Source of the DNA: Silene noctiflora
Lineage: Eukaryota; Streptophyta; Magnoliopsida; Caryophyllales; Caryophyllaceae
Assembly: GCA_009801015.1 (NCBI GenBank)
Contig: VHZZ01000146.1
Location: forward strand, 258,144 to 290,081
Direction of reading: 5' to 3'
DNA: 31,938 nt
Shown here: in pieces, positions 1 to 9,645 of the stretch
How the letters are laid out: each line of letters starts with the position of its first letter
Position numbering within the stretch: position 1 is the first letter of the stretch
Translations under genes and position numbers: made by a program
The notes under the pieces: model-generated
The model's input: only the letters and a program-made list of their open reading frames with translations
Databases searched by the model: none
What the model was told of the DNA's origin: nothing

Positions 1-338
1 TAAAAGAATGAAAAAATAATGGTTCTATTGATATATTTTCTCAAAAAATAATATTTTCTATAAAATACTTTAAATTTTAAACATATGTAAAAATAGTATC
101 TCTTAACAAATGTAAGTGGTTCAATGATTTAGAATTTGACAAGTCAATTGAAGGTTAAAGGTTCGAATCGCATATCAATAACACGTGTAGCTACCAAGAA
201 TCGAACCTCATACCTTCTAGAAAAAAACTCACATAATTACCAACTGTGCCATGATGACTTTGTAACTACATTAGATACTTACAAAAATTTATTTCTGAAA
301 CTTCATGGGGGCACCTGCCCCCCTTGGGCCCGCCCCTG
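1..338. mobile_element. Right part of a hAT-type MITE, truncated by the window edge
   Basis: The segment ends in a GC-rich terminus at about 301-338 with the CCCGCCCCTG ending typical of plant hAT-type inverted repeats. Read from the other strand it begins CAGGGGCGGGCCCA, close to the ends of the element at 2784-3271. A tRNA B-box-like word, GGTTCGAATC, lies near 160-169. The left terminus is outside the window, so neither a target-site duplication nor the full length can be shown. The 69-codon open frame here uses the terminus as coding sequence and is not a gene. Confidence 0.45.
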
Positions 339-1149
339 GTCTTGATACCCATGCACCCCTTAACAGATACTCCATATTACCGAGTCATGTTTGCATCACA
401 TGTCACTACTGCTTGATCAATTGAGTGCGTTTACATGCACTTGGTCTTGTGTGTTTATGTGTCCCATTTGAAATTGTACTACAATTACATATTGTGCTAT
501 TGTGCCTCCAATATGTCGTATTCAAGTGTGTGCTCTTACATGCTTCTTTGCATGATTTTGTATTTCATTTGACCGTGTCAAACATCTAATCTGGAAATAA
601 TCCACCAAACGTGTGACACCCAACCTAATTAAAACCTGCCTAATCGACGTTTTAGTACACAAACGATTCTTGGCATCCCATAATACCTATGACTTTTTAA
701 ATCCAATTCGCTCTAGGTCGGGCTTAGCTTGCTAAAGCTCCACCTTGAGATTCAATATATTGCAATGTACATCATCTACAAGTCTTGTCTCGATGCTTCA
801 CCAACATATAATTCGTGGATCTCAAGATTTGCAATCAGTTTGCCAGATAACGCTCATGCGTTCATGACTCGTGGATACTATATGTACCCCTCTTCAAGCT
901 CCACCATTTGTACATTATGTGGCCTAGTAGGCCTAAGTTGAACCTTGAGCTCAGATACCATATATTCTGTGGAAGCGTTAACTCTTGTTGGGCTCATGCT
1001 ACGCCGTCATCCACGGTTTATTCTTGGATTTCCCTAAAAACCCTCGTATTATTACAGTTAATGAACACTTGTAAAGATAATTTTTCATTTTTTGATGTTA
1101 TTTGATAGCCTAATGACAGGTGACAAGCAGTCAAGCGTTACGATCAACG
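339..1149. other. Intergenic, unassigned, possibly retroelement-derived
   Basis: No gene is supported. Two short open frames of 65-70 codons start with no convincing context and match no family I know. The words AAGCTCCACC (about 736 and 896) and GAGCTCAGATACCA (about 948) recall decayed LTR-retrotransposon sequence, but I could not identify a domain, a primer-binding site or an LTR. Confidence 0.35.
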
Positions 1150-1418
1150 TAGCCCTGTCAAACGTATCAATCAGGTCATGTCAATTCGGGTTCAGATTAT
1201 TCGGGCTTGGAAGAATTTAAGCCAGGTCTGATCAGGTCATTTTAGATTCGGGTCATTTTCGAGTAGGTTGTTTTCAACGAGGATGACAATCAATTTCCGA
1301 TAATAAACATTTGGGTTAACTTGAGTAATTTCTGGTCAATTTAGCTTTCGGGTCAAATTCAGATCCTGAATTCGGATGCGAATTAGGTCATTTGGACCGG
1401 TCAGTTTTAACAGCTCTA
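1150..1418. mobile_element. hAT-like MITE rich in GGTCATTT/GGGTC words
   Basis: The left end reads TAGCCCTGTCAAA and the right end, on the opposite strand, TAGAGCTGTTAAAA, so the termini form a short imperfect inverted repeat like that of 9646-10074. The interior repeats words such as GGTCATTT and TTCGGGTC, which recur at about 11,510-11,830 and, in complement form, in CRK intron 7. The flanks do not give a clean 8-bp duplication, so the boundaries are approximate. Confidence 0.5.
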
Positions 1419-1631
1419 GTCAATGCTATGTAAAATTCATTTTCATATTGGTTAGAATTACTGAATTATCATAAACACGTTTTGGGGCCCAGATGGGTAT
1501 GAGCCCAAGTATCTCAGCTTAGTATTTCCATCATCACACCTACGTACTCAGGCCCAACTATCATTCCGTACCGTAAGACTTGTTTTAAAGTGGGCCTCAC
1601 TTAAAACAACACCAACCCTATTTTGCAATTT

Positions 1632-1815
1632 TTTTTTTTTTTTTTTTTTTTTTGTAAACCATCCGGTTTAATCCGGATTCGAGCCGGGTAGGACTACTAG
1701 GGCGGTAAAGCTCTCTCTCATGAGTTTCAACACTGCTGCGTTCCCAGGGCTCAAGCACGAGACATCTGGTTAAGCTAGAACAACTCATTGCCAGTTGATC
1801 TAAGTGCACATGGGT
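1632..1815 (-). mobile_element. tRNA-derived SINE, copy 1
   Basis: On the minus strand the element starts ACCCATGTGCAC, has an A-box-like region with TAGATCAACTGG and a B-box-like GAGCCC region near the middle, and ends in a poly-A tail (poly-T at about 1632-1653 on the plus strand). Perfect 18-bp direct repeats, AACCCTATTTTGCAATTT, flank it at 1614-1631 and 1816-1833, as expected of LINE-mediated retroposition. It is nearly identical to the copy at 18652-18822. The minus-strand open frame across it is incidental. Confidence 0.9.
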
Positions 1816-2184
1816 AACCCTATTTTGCAATTTAATGTTCGATAGATTCAACTCATTCACGCCATCTTTTCTACCTCTGTTCCGGTCAATAATACTGTTT
1901 GTTTTTATTTTCAACTTAAAAATAAAGTAAATGTAAACTTTGTCTTTAGATAAAGATCAAAGCGAGTATGTTATGATTAGGCGAAGTCATTAACAATAAC
2001 TTGAAGCGTAAATATTTTTTTTTTCCTTAAATTGCATTCTAAATCAATACAATTACAAAACTAGAGCTCATTCCAAACTAATTATAAGAAATAGTGCACG
2101 TCTAGTTGTCGAGTTTCTAATGCTACTTAGTCAAGTAGCTTACATTGTCATTAGTAGAATATCACAAGTTATTCTCCTTCCACC

Positions 2185-2186
<2 letters not shown>

Positions 2187-2223
<37 letters not shown>
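2187..2223. repeat. Poly-A tract of 37 bases
   Basis: An uninterrupted run of A directly follows ...CCACCGT and abuts the fold-back MITE at 2224. It could be the tail of an unrecognised retroposed sequence occupying about 2000-2186, but I found no matching direct repeat. It may also simply have expanded by slippage. Confidence 0.8.
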
Positions 2224-2225
<2 letters not shown>

Positions 2226-2405
2226 ACGTCATTTGTGACGGAAGGTATCCGTCACTTTGAGAAGACGGGTACCACTTTTACTCACAAATGACCCATGAGA
2301 GGAGAGAGGAAAGCAAGTGGAGGGGTGCCCCCACCTTTTGCTTTATTCGTTTTGTGAGTGACATTACCCGTCACAAATACCGACCCGTCACAAGGGAGAC
2401 GCTTT
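2224..2405. mobile_element. Fold-back MITE with TTGTGACGG/CCGTCACAA termini
   Basis: The left part reads ATTTGTGACGGAAGGTATCC followed by GTCAC, and the right part carries CCGTCACAAAT and CCGTCACAAG, so the ends can pair. The same words appear in the element at 18887-19024. A purine-rich centre with GAGAGGAGAGAGG is non-coding. I could not fix a target-site duplication, so the edges are approximate. Confidence 0.6.
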
Positions 2406-2445
2406 GATTTTTCTTTGTATATATGTCATTCTCGCATTTTGAATA

Positions 2446-2589
2446 CAGTAGGTCTCGTGAAAGACCGTCTCTCACTCATTTAGTGAGAGACATAATAGGA
2501 AAATAGAAAAAGCAGTGGGTCCCTCACCCCATCATGTGAGAGGTCTTTCAATAACGCTATTGAGAGACCGTCTCTCAGAAGTTTTTGTG
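2446..2589. mobile_element. Mutator-type MITE, 144 bp, 9-bp TSD
   Basis: The direct repeat TTTTGAATA flanks the element at 2437-2445 and 2590-2598. The interior has GAGAC-GTCTC words near both ends (AAGACCGTCTCTCACT on the left, GAGAGACCGTCTCTCAG on the right) that can fold into hairpins. A 9-bp duplication is characteristic of the Mutator superfamily. There is no coding capacity. Confidence 0.7.
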
Positions 2590-2783
2590 TTTTGAATAAC
2601 CACCTTAAGTTTTGTATAACGGGTTAGGAATACTTTATCAGCTAAATGTGAAAGATTTATAAGATATTTTCATGAAATATTCAATTATAACTCACTTTTA
2701 CCCTAATTGTCAATAATATCTTGTTAATCTGATATTCTGATCATATTTAGGTTATTAATGTGTGTACATAGGATACATGCACG

Positions 2784-3271
2784 CAGGGACGGACCCATCT
2801 AGTAGCAAAAGGTGACGTCTGCTACCCCAAACATAAAAAAATACGGTTTAGAGGACGGATTTGTGCTACCCCAATTATTGTGCTGAATAGAAGATAAGTA
2901 AATATTATTCCATTAAATGTATACTCCCTCCGTCCCGGTCATTTGTTGTCCTTTTCCATTTTGGGGTGTCTCAATGAATTGTTGTCCTTTCTATTTTTGG
3001 ATTGCATTTGATGAGTAATTTGATTTTTTACATTCAATTTAGTCCACTTGTCATCTTATAATTGGCTCCCTCCTCTTTCCTTGGTCTTTGTGCCAAAACC
3101 AAAGGACAACAAATGACCGGGACGGAGGGAGTAATAAACATCTTCTAGTTTAATGGTAAAGGCTTTGGTTTCTACCTATTGCCTCGGGTTCAAATCCAAT
3201 TACATGCATGTATAGACTATTTTTTTTATTTTTTTTGCTATGCCATAAATTGAATCCTAGATCCGCCCCTA
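2784..3271. mobile_element. hAT-type MITE, 488 bp, carrying a nested Stowaway
   Basis: A perfect 8-bp duplication, CATGCACG, flanks it at 2776-2783 and 3272-3279. The termini are CAGGGACGG on the left and, on the other strand, TAGGGGCGG on the right. The interior has a tRNA-like pair of boxes: TAGTTTAATGG at about 3146-3156 and GGGTTCAAATCC at 3186-3197, so it may have absorbed or arisen with a SINE-like head. A Stowaway MITE at 2934-3131 is inserted inside it and is therefore younger. Without that insert the element is about 290 bp. Confidence 0.85.
2934..3131. mobile_element. Stowaway MITE, 198 bp, nested in the hAT MITE
   Basis: Both ends begin CTCCCTCCGTCCCGGTCATT and the two arms match perfectly for about 31 bp when one is reverse-complemented. 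TA dinucleotides flank it at 2932-2933 and 3132-3133. The CTCCCTCC start and TA duplication define Stowaway (Tc1/Mariner) MITEs. The perfect arms suggest a recent insertion compared with its relative at 4612-4818. Confidence 0.95.
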
Positions 3272-3646
3272 CATGCACGCACGTTAGAAAAACCGTTATT
3301 CCATTAGTAAAATTGTAGAAAATGGAAAAGAAATTAGATGGTGATGAACTGAAGAATTAAATCCTTGCCTTGTTGCACGTACAATAGAATCGGATACTCA
3401 TCTATGATCATCTATTCTTTTCTTTTATAAAGTGACTTTCATTATGGATATTAACTACGTACGTACGTAGAAATCGTATAAGAATTCAACCAATATAATG
3501 TATGATGTGACGCTTTTCTTCAATAAAAAACAATTATTATCAAAATAATTTCACTAGAATGATGATTTAGCTACTAGTTTAGCAACTGGCCAAAACTCAG
3601 TTGCTAAATATATAATTTAGCGACTAATGTTGAGACAAAAAATATA

Positions 3647-4086
3647 CGGAAAATGTACGCGGTACCCCTGAACTTTGATTTTTTGCCCGAAATACCCAAT
3701 TTTTTGTTTCGAGAAACTTTAAGAAGCCATAACTCGTGTTAACGAGTTCAGAAAGTGATAATTTTTTTTCAAATCGATTATCTTTTCGAGAACTATGATT
3801 TGAAAAAAAAAAATTATCATATTTGGATCCCGTTGCTAAGAGTTTTTGTATGTCAAAGTTTTTTTGAATGGACAAATTTTGAATGACTATATCTCTTGGT
3901 CACGGATTCCAAACTCGACATTTTTTTTTCAAGTTGTAGTTCTCGGAAAGATAATCAATGTGAAAAAAAAATTGTCACTTTTTGAGCTCGTAAACATGAG
4001 TTATGGCCTCTTAAAGTGTTTCGAAACAAAAAATTGGGTATTTCGGGCAAAAATTCAAAGTTCAGGGGCACCACGTGCATTTTCCG
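3647..4086. mobile_element. Mutator-type fold-back element, 440 bp, 9-bp TSD
   Basis: The direct repeat AAAAATATA occupies 3638-3646 and 4087-4095. The two halves are long inverted repeats of roughly 200 bp: the left arm starts CGGAAAATGTACGCGGTACC and the right arm, on the other strand, CGGAAAATGCACGTGGTGCC. They agree closely and differ by scattered substitutions. The overlapping open frames at 3624-3875 (minus) and 3846-4100 (plus) encode similar peptides only because the arms mirror each other. They are not genes. Confidence 0.88.
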
Positions 4087-4150
4087 AAAAATATATTTAG
4101 TTTCTACTTAAGAGACCAAATAAAAATTGTAGTTAATTATGTCTCTATTG

Positions 4151-4402
4151 TAGAGACTAAATAAACTAGGTAGCGAATTTAATATCTAATTTAAGTTTTT
4201 AAATACGGAAATTTGTCAATAGCTAAGTTCGTAGTTATTATAGAGACAAAACAAAGTGAATAGCAAATTTATTATCTAATTTAAGTTTTCAGCTACGAAA
4301 ATACGTTGGTAACTAAAGTTATAGAGACAAAACAAAGTGAAGAACAAATTTAGTATCTAATTTAAGTTTTTAACTACGAAAATACGTTGGTAGCTAAAGT
4401 TA
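4151..4402. repeat. Three tandem repeats of 81-90 bp
   Basis: Units start with TAGAGAC at 4151, 4241 and 4322 and share TATCTAATTTAAGTTTT and a following TACG(A)AAAT...TAGCTAA segment. The last two units are nearly identical. They sit at the inner edge of the CACTA-like remnant and fit the subterminal repeats such elements carry. Confidence 0.75.
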
Positions 4403-4611
4403 ATTTTCATTATCATGTATTTTTTTATATTTCATATAAAATGTATGCCAATGTGAAATATACTTTTGAATTATTATTATTATGATCTACTTATATTATT
4501 ATAACTATTATTAAAAACGTATCTTATAACTCACATACGTAACAATCACTTTAAGTAGATATTCATTGACTTTAAATAGCGAACATTTTGTGAGAATTTA
4601 CACTCTATATA

Positions 4612-4818
4612 CTCTCTCCGTCCCGGTTATTTGTTATCCTTTAGTTTTGGCACAAAGACCAAGAAAATAGGAGGGAGTCAATTATAAAATGACAAGTGGA
4701 TCAAACTGAATGTAAAAAACGAATTACTTGTCAAATGCAATTCTAAAATAAAAATGACAACAATTAACTGAGACATCCAAAATAAAAAAGGACGATAAAT
4801 AACCAGGACCGGATGCAC
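4612..4818. mobile_element. Stowaway MITE, diverged copy in opposite orientation
   Basis: The left end reads CTCTCTCCGTCCCGGTTATT, the interior shares GGCACAAAGACCAAG with the element at 2934-3131 read on the other strand, and the right end GGACCGGATGCAC is eroded. TA flanks it at 4610-4611 and 4819-4820. It is clearly the same family as 2934-3131 but much more mutated. Confidence 0.85.
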
Positions 4819-4820
4819 TA

Positions 4821-5973
4821 CTATTTAATGGCAATGGCATGAGTAGCTTATGACACAAATACATACATACACATTAACACATACACCAATAATATTAGAG
4901 TAATGATAAAAAGGTCCTAATAATTAAAGCTGATTATTCAAAGTCGTGTATCATTATACGAGCTGAGTAATTATTTGCAATCATACATAATGAGTATTTA
5001 TTCATACCTAATAATAATAATAATAACAAAAATTGAGGCCATAATAATATAAATATATAAGAGTAATAATTTTATGTAATAATTCCATAAGTTTAACCGT
5101 GTGGTTTGATCACTTGATGTTACCACTAGGGTTGAAAATTCTTATTATATTCAGCAGCGGATGTATCACATCACTGTATAATAAGAAAATTGAAATTTAC
5201 AATATTAATCATAAAATTAAACGTAATTTAAACATGACAATATTGAGATTTTTTAACCAACTAGAGTATACGATGACAGGATATACTTGAAACACCCTTA
5301 AATTTTTCTTCAAAAAATTCTATTATCATCATGTTAGTATAGACAAGCACCGAGTAATAGTTAACTTTCGGAACCTGTCTCTCTTTTGCACAAAAAAAAA
5401 ACTATAGACAAGTAATCTCTCGTTAACAGTCCCGGATAGCACGTCACGTACTAAGACAATTGCCAACCGTATATAAAACCCGTCTTTAATAATATTTGTA
5501 TAAAATGCATATATCAACAAACTTAGTTTTAAAGTCATGATAGATATTGGTACTCATAACCTGAATTTCATTACCATTAAAATCGTTTTTGTAACTTCCT
5601 TAACACTAGAAAAATAAAATAAAATAGTTCTCCGTAATGTTAATATAGAGCGATTTAAATTTTACACGTTGTACATTCATTTTTACCATGGTATGGAAAT
5701 AAGGAACTTGAAATTAATATATTAATTAAAACTGATGAGGTTTTTTCCCAACAATTCTCTTGTGCGCCAATCTTTTTTGTATATTTTTGTAAAAATGACA
5801 ATTTTTTAGTAAACAGTGATCACTTTGAAAAAACGGTCATTTTAATTATAAGAAAATGATCACTATTTATAAAAAAAATTGCCACTTTTTTCAGGCCGCA
5901 CATATGACGATTTTATAATATTTGTATTTTTTTGCCTCTTACCATTAATTTTTATTGGGTTAACGAATCATAT
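4821..5973. other. AT-rich intergenic sequence without recognised elements
   Basis: The stretch has short (TAA)n runs near 5010-5030 and a hairpin-prone region at about 5810-5880 (GTGATCACTTT and AATGATCACTATT). Short open frames of 63-69 codons at 5099-5290 and 5329-5538 have no family resemblance and no supporting signals. Confidence 0.6.
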
Positions 5974-6175
5974 ATAATAATTGGAAAATGATAAATACAG
6001 CCCTAAGGGCTGTATTTAAGAACTAAACTACTTCCCAAAATGGAATTAAATTAGGAATTTATGACACAATTACGCGTAAATTGATGTCATTAATGCTTGA
6101 TTTAAGTGTTTCTTTCCTTTTCTGGTCCCTTAAATACAGCCCTTAGGTCTGTATTTATCATTTTCCAATTATTAT
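5974..6175. mobile_element. MITE with long terminal inverted repeats that are themselves hairpins
   Basis: About 47 bp at each end match in inverted orientation. The left arm starts ATAATAATTGGAAAATG and continues with ATACAGCCCTAAGGGCTGTAT, itself a perfect palindrome; the right arm has the same block with one base changed (ATACAGCCCTTAGGTCTGTAT on the plus strand). Total length is about 202 bp. I could not define a target-site duplication because the flanks are AT-rich, so the superfamily is unassigned. Confidence 0.85.
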
Positions 6176-7681
6176 TGCCGACTATTTTGGTCTCTAATTT
6201 CCAACAACACAAGTTACACAACGCAGTAATTAATTATTCACTGTACGAGAAGTTATTTTCAATTAATCACTTTTGTCACCAATGCAATTAATTAAACCTA
6301 TAACCTTAATTTTTTAGTATCTAACAACTACCCTCACCTCAACTAAAAAATTTAATAATAACAACTTAAATTAATTAAGCTTAATGTGAGACACGCAATC
6401 CCAAAATAAATGAAATATAATACAATGTTTTATGGTTAATAAAGATGTCAATTTCCTACGATTTAGATCGTTACTTAAGTTTTCGATTAAGTTTAGTTCA
6501 GATCAATTCAGTTTAAATTCGTTTCGTAATAAACTTGTGGTGAGAATATTTTGTAATTTAAGGTGGAAATGTTACCAAAAGTAATATAATTAGCAAATGG
6601 GTACTACATGAAATGAGTATATTTATTATAATAATGGCAATAGATTAAAGTGTTATTTTAAAAGGCCATTAATATAATAAAAAGGTTGCGGAAAATGAAA
6701 ATTTCAAAATTTTACTTAAAATTTTAAGTTCGCTATTGCGAGCAGATCAGATATAATGAAATATGATTCCACGTCGTATGACTCACATTTTCCATCGTTA
6801 AGTTGATTGGGAGGGAATAACGTGCAAATATATCGCTACGTTGTTTTCCTAATAGGAAAATGATATTCCCGCTGAAAAGAATAATTATTTACTTTTTTCT
6901 TGCACAACCGATTAAAATACCATATATTTTGTTCCCTCCACCAGTCTTCCGATCCCTCACAATATATCTAACTTAATCGGTTGTGAGAGGAGAGAGGGAG
7001 AAGATTGGAGAGAAGGTTGAAAGGAGAAGGTAGATAGAAGCCCTCGGCGGAAATATGAATGCTTTGTGGGAAATTGGTTTGCACTTATGCATTTACATGA
7101 ATCACATTACTATAAAGAAATGAGTATAAATTTGCACTTTTATTATAAAAAATATAAATCACCGATTTATAATATGACAATGACTAATTGTCAATTGAAT
7201 TTTAACACGCATAACTAAGTAATATTATAATAATAAATCGTGGAAAGTATTTTAATTTTTAAGTGGGTAATTTTTGGTTAATTCATAAAATATATTACCT
7301 TACTTGCACCACAAGATTACGACATTGAAAGAGAGTTTAACTATATTTTACAAAACAGAAATACTTAAATAAATTAGTCAAATATGATAAAACATTATAA
7401 AATTAATAATTATGTAGTTTATAATATTCACCTCATATTGTAATAACAATAATATATTATGCGTAAAAATTTAAGAATTGTACTAACACGTAACAATATA
7501 AATAATTCAGTAGACTTTTGTAAAACTGTTTCACAAAAGTATTGTTTAAAATTGATATGTCAACAAATACTCTAAACCAAATAATTTTGATTGGAAATAA
7601 AAAATAATTTATAAAATACATACATTACTCTCAAATTCCTGTGCAAAACCGTCTTATACTGGAATTATACCAAACGACTTA
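6176..7681. other. AT-rich intergenic sequence
   Basis: No gene is supported. The region contains small inverted repeats, for instance CACAACCGATTAA (about 6903) against TTAATCGGTTGTG (about 6974), followed by a purine-rich tract GAGAGGAGAGAGGGAG at about 6986-7001. This may be a decayed MITE, but no duplication was found. Confidence 0.5.
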
Positions 7682-7983
7682 GGCCATGTTTCTTACGGCT
7701 TCATTTCAACTCTTATTCATCATACTTCAACCCACCTCAGTTCAGTTCAAGTCGGCTTATTTCAGCTTTATTCAGTGGTGGAGCTAGGGGGGCTATCTGG
7801 GGCGGTCGCCCCTTCAATTTTTCGAAGTTTTTAGTTAAATTTTTCGATTTTTTTCGAGTGTGCCTTATATTATTATCCATCTGCCCCCTAAACTCAAATT
7901 CTGGCTCCGCCACTGACTCTATTTATCTTAGCAAATTCCGTTTCAGTTCAGTTCAACTCCATTCAATCCAAAAGAACAAGACC
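7682..7983. mobile_element. Harbinger-type (Tourist-like) MITE interrupted by a hAT MITE
   Basis: TTA flanks both ends (7679-7681 and 7984-7986). The left end reads GGCCATGTTTCTT and the right end, on the other strand, GGTCTTGTTCTTTTGG. The interior is built of TTCAGTTCA words. The same family occurs at 18468-18595. A second MITE at 7773-7915 lies within it. Removing that insert and its duplication leaves roughly 150 bp, close to the size of the other copy. Confidence 0.75.
7773..7915. mobile_element. hAT-type MITE, 143 bp, nested
   Basis: The left end reads CAGTGGTGGAGCTAG and the right end, on the opposite strand, CAGTGGCGGAGCCAG (13 of 15 identical). The flanking octamers GCTTTATT (7765-7772) and ACTCTATT (7916-7923) match at six of eight positions, consistent with an aged 8-bp duplication. 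The insertion splits the Harbinger-type element. Confidence 0.8.
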
Positions 7984-7986
7984 TTA

Positions 7987-8406
7987 TACTAAAATTGTAT
8001 GTAACTAAGAATCAATCAATCTTTCTTAAGATTATCTTAACTTAAGACTTTCATAATCTCTCTTTAATTTATTTTCATCTATATTTTAATCGGGGGTAAA
8101 AGCTCGTACTTAAGACTATCTTAAACAAAAATCGATAATAATCAAGATGATTAAGATTAGGGAAAGGTAGAAAGAAGGGAAGAAAGTGGGGATGCATCGT
8201 GATTTGGGCATACAAATACAACCATAGGATTCTTGTGATATTATAATGGAAAATGATTTGGGTCTAACCAACCTTTGACCACCAAATTGTTGGTAATCTC
8301 ATTTTTCTCAACATTTTCTAAGCATTCCCTTAAATCATCTGTCCACCATGTTCCTCCATGTTACACTTTTCTACCTATATCATTTCCTTATTTAGTGGAA
8401 AACTGA
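7987..8406. other. Intergenic, possible decayed MITE
   Basis: Words such as TTAAGATTATCTTAACTTAAG and ACTTAAGACTATCTTAA near 8030 and 8110 form imperfect inverted repeats, suggesting another eroded element. No gene is supported. Confidence 0.4.
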
Positions 8407-8780
8407 GTAGCACCAAAACGGACACAGACACGACACGGATATGTGACACGATATCCCATAAAATTTAGGACACGGGACACGTTATTTAAATGTAATAAAA
8501 TATATATTTATAGTTAAAATTAACGTATCATTTTATTTTTGTAAATGTATTTGATATTAAATTTAAATAATTGAAGCNGAAATTTGACTTTGACTATAAT
8601 TTATTCTCATTTNCCACTCAAACCCGTCTTCTAATCAATCTTTTTCAGTCTTTCGACATNTCATTCCTCATTTATTGATATCCGACACATTTAGGCGTGT
8701 CTGGCGTGTGTCCGATGAGTGTCGTGTCTGACAAGGTGTCGGACACGGGACGACTGATTAGGAGGAGTGTCCGTGCTACC
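8407..8780. mobile_element. GTAGCAC...GTGCTAC repeat family, single copy with three Ns
   Basis: The left end carries GTAGCACC followed by CGGACACAGACACGACACGG; the right end has GGTGTCGGACACGGGACG and closes with GTGTCCGTGCTAC. The internal AT-rich sequence matches both arms of the fold-back at 14064-14713. N characters occur at 8578, 8613 and 8660, all within this element. No clear target duplication was found. The superfamily is uncertain. Confidence 0.75.
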
Positions 8781-8808
8781 TAGATGCACACTCGATAAAT
8801 GTCGAACA

Positions 8809-9159
8809 TCTCCTATATACTAAAAGCTTAACACATTTCTAAATTCTTCCGCTTAAATTTCCCGCTCAAGTGATATTTTACTTGACAATATTTATTTCCT
8901 AATTAATTAATCTTCATTACCTATATTTACTATTGAACAATATTTATCTCCTAATTAATTTTGTAACATAAATCATGGTTTAACATATATCATTATTTAA
9001 CATTTACATAAATGAGACTAATATAATATTTCCTTGGGATTATATATGCAAATTTCTACTATTTTTAAAATGGAGATAAACTGCATTAGTTTAATTAATT
9101 ATCAAATTCTCTAATATTTGTATCTAAAATACCGTGCATTTGCACGGAATCTATACTAG
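8809..9159 (+). mobile_element. Non-autonomous Helitron, 351 bp
   Basis: It begins TCTCCTATATAC after an A (8808), ends CTAG before a T (9160), and has a GC-containing hairpin CCGTGCATTTGCACGG 12 bases before the end. A-T insertion without target duplication, 5' TC, 3' hairpin plus CTAG are the Helitron hallmarks. The copy at 16781-17114 is the same family in the other orientation. There is no coding capacity. Confidence 0.9.
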
Positions 9160-9645
9160 TGTAATAACAGGTAAATTATGTATATTGGGGTGACAAGCTC
9201 GAAATGTACAAGGTGTAGCTAATGGACGGACATTAACGTTAGTTACTAAAAAGTCTATTTTACGATAACCTTGTATAGAGCGTGTAAATAAATAAATTTG
9301 AATAAAACCGTATTAAATTAACAAAGATTGGTGATGTTCTTTTAGGATTCTTTTTGCTCTTTTGTTGCTTTATTCCGTTGAGCAAAGATGAGATAAGGGG
9401 AGAAGGGCATCAAAGAATAAGAATTTTTCTTTATGGTTCTTTACTTTTGCACAAAGCTCCACTCAAAACATGGCAAAAGAGAATATTTACCTATTAGTAG
9501 AAGTCTCATTTTACCTTTTCAAGTATGTAATTTTTTAATTCACTAGCTCACGTCATTCTAATTATATTTACCAAATTCAAAAGAAAAAAATAAAATAAAA
9601 GACCAACTAATTATTGATAAGACCAACGGGTAAAGTGGTTGTTCT
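9160..9645. other. Intergenic, no recognised element
   Basis: AT-rich sequence between a Helitron and a hAT MITE. No open frame of note. The last 30 bases plus 10083-10130 would read continuously if the MITE at 9646-10074 were removed. Confidence 0.6.

Larger units (their letters stand above)
3552..4402. mobile_element. CACTA-like transposon remnant with subterminal repeats
   Basis: The segment begins CACTA at 3552 and continues with a hairpin made of TTTAGCAACTG and CAGTTGCTAAA (about 3574-3607), then TTTAGCGACTAA. This resembles CACTA termini with short subterminal repeats. Three tandem units beginning TAGAGAC follow at 4151, 4241 and 4322 (90, 81 and 81 bp). I found no matching TAGTG right end or 3-bp duplication, so it is probably truncated. 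A Mutator-like fold-back at 3647-4086 is inserted in it. Confidence 0.5.

Noticed and set aside
1618-1914. Minus-strand 98-codon frame, and its relative at 18613-18837
   Set aside because: Both are read through the SINE copies and their target repeats. The shared peptide reflects SINE identity, not a conserved protein.
3146-3197. Possible tRNA gene with A- and B-box words
   Set aside because: It has no acceptor stem or anticodon arm that I could fold. It lies inside a hAT MITE and is best seen as a tRNA-like relic.
3624-4100. Two similar 83-84-codon frames on opposite strands
   Set aside because: They are mirror translations of the two arms of the Mutator-type fold-back element.
4151-4402. 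Possible CRISPR-like array
   Set aside because: There are only three units, contiguous and without variable spacers, in plant DNA next to a CACTA-like end. They are ordinary tandem repeats.
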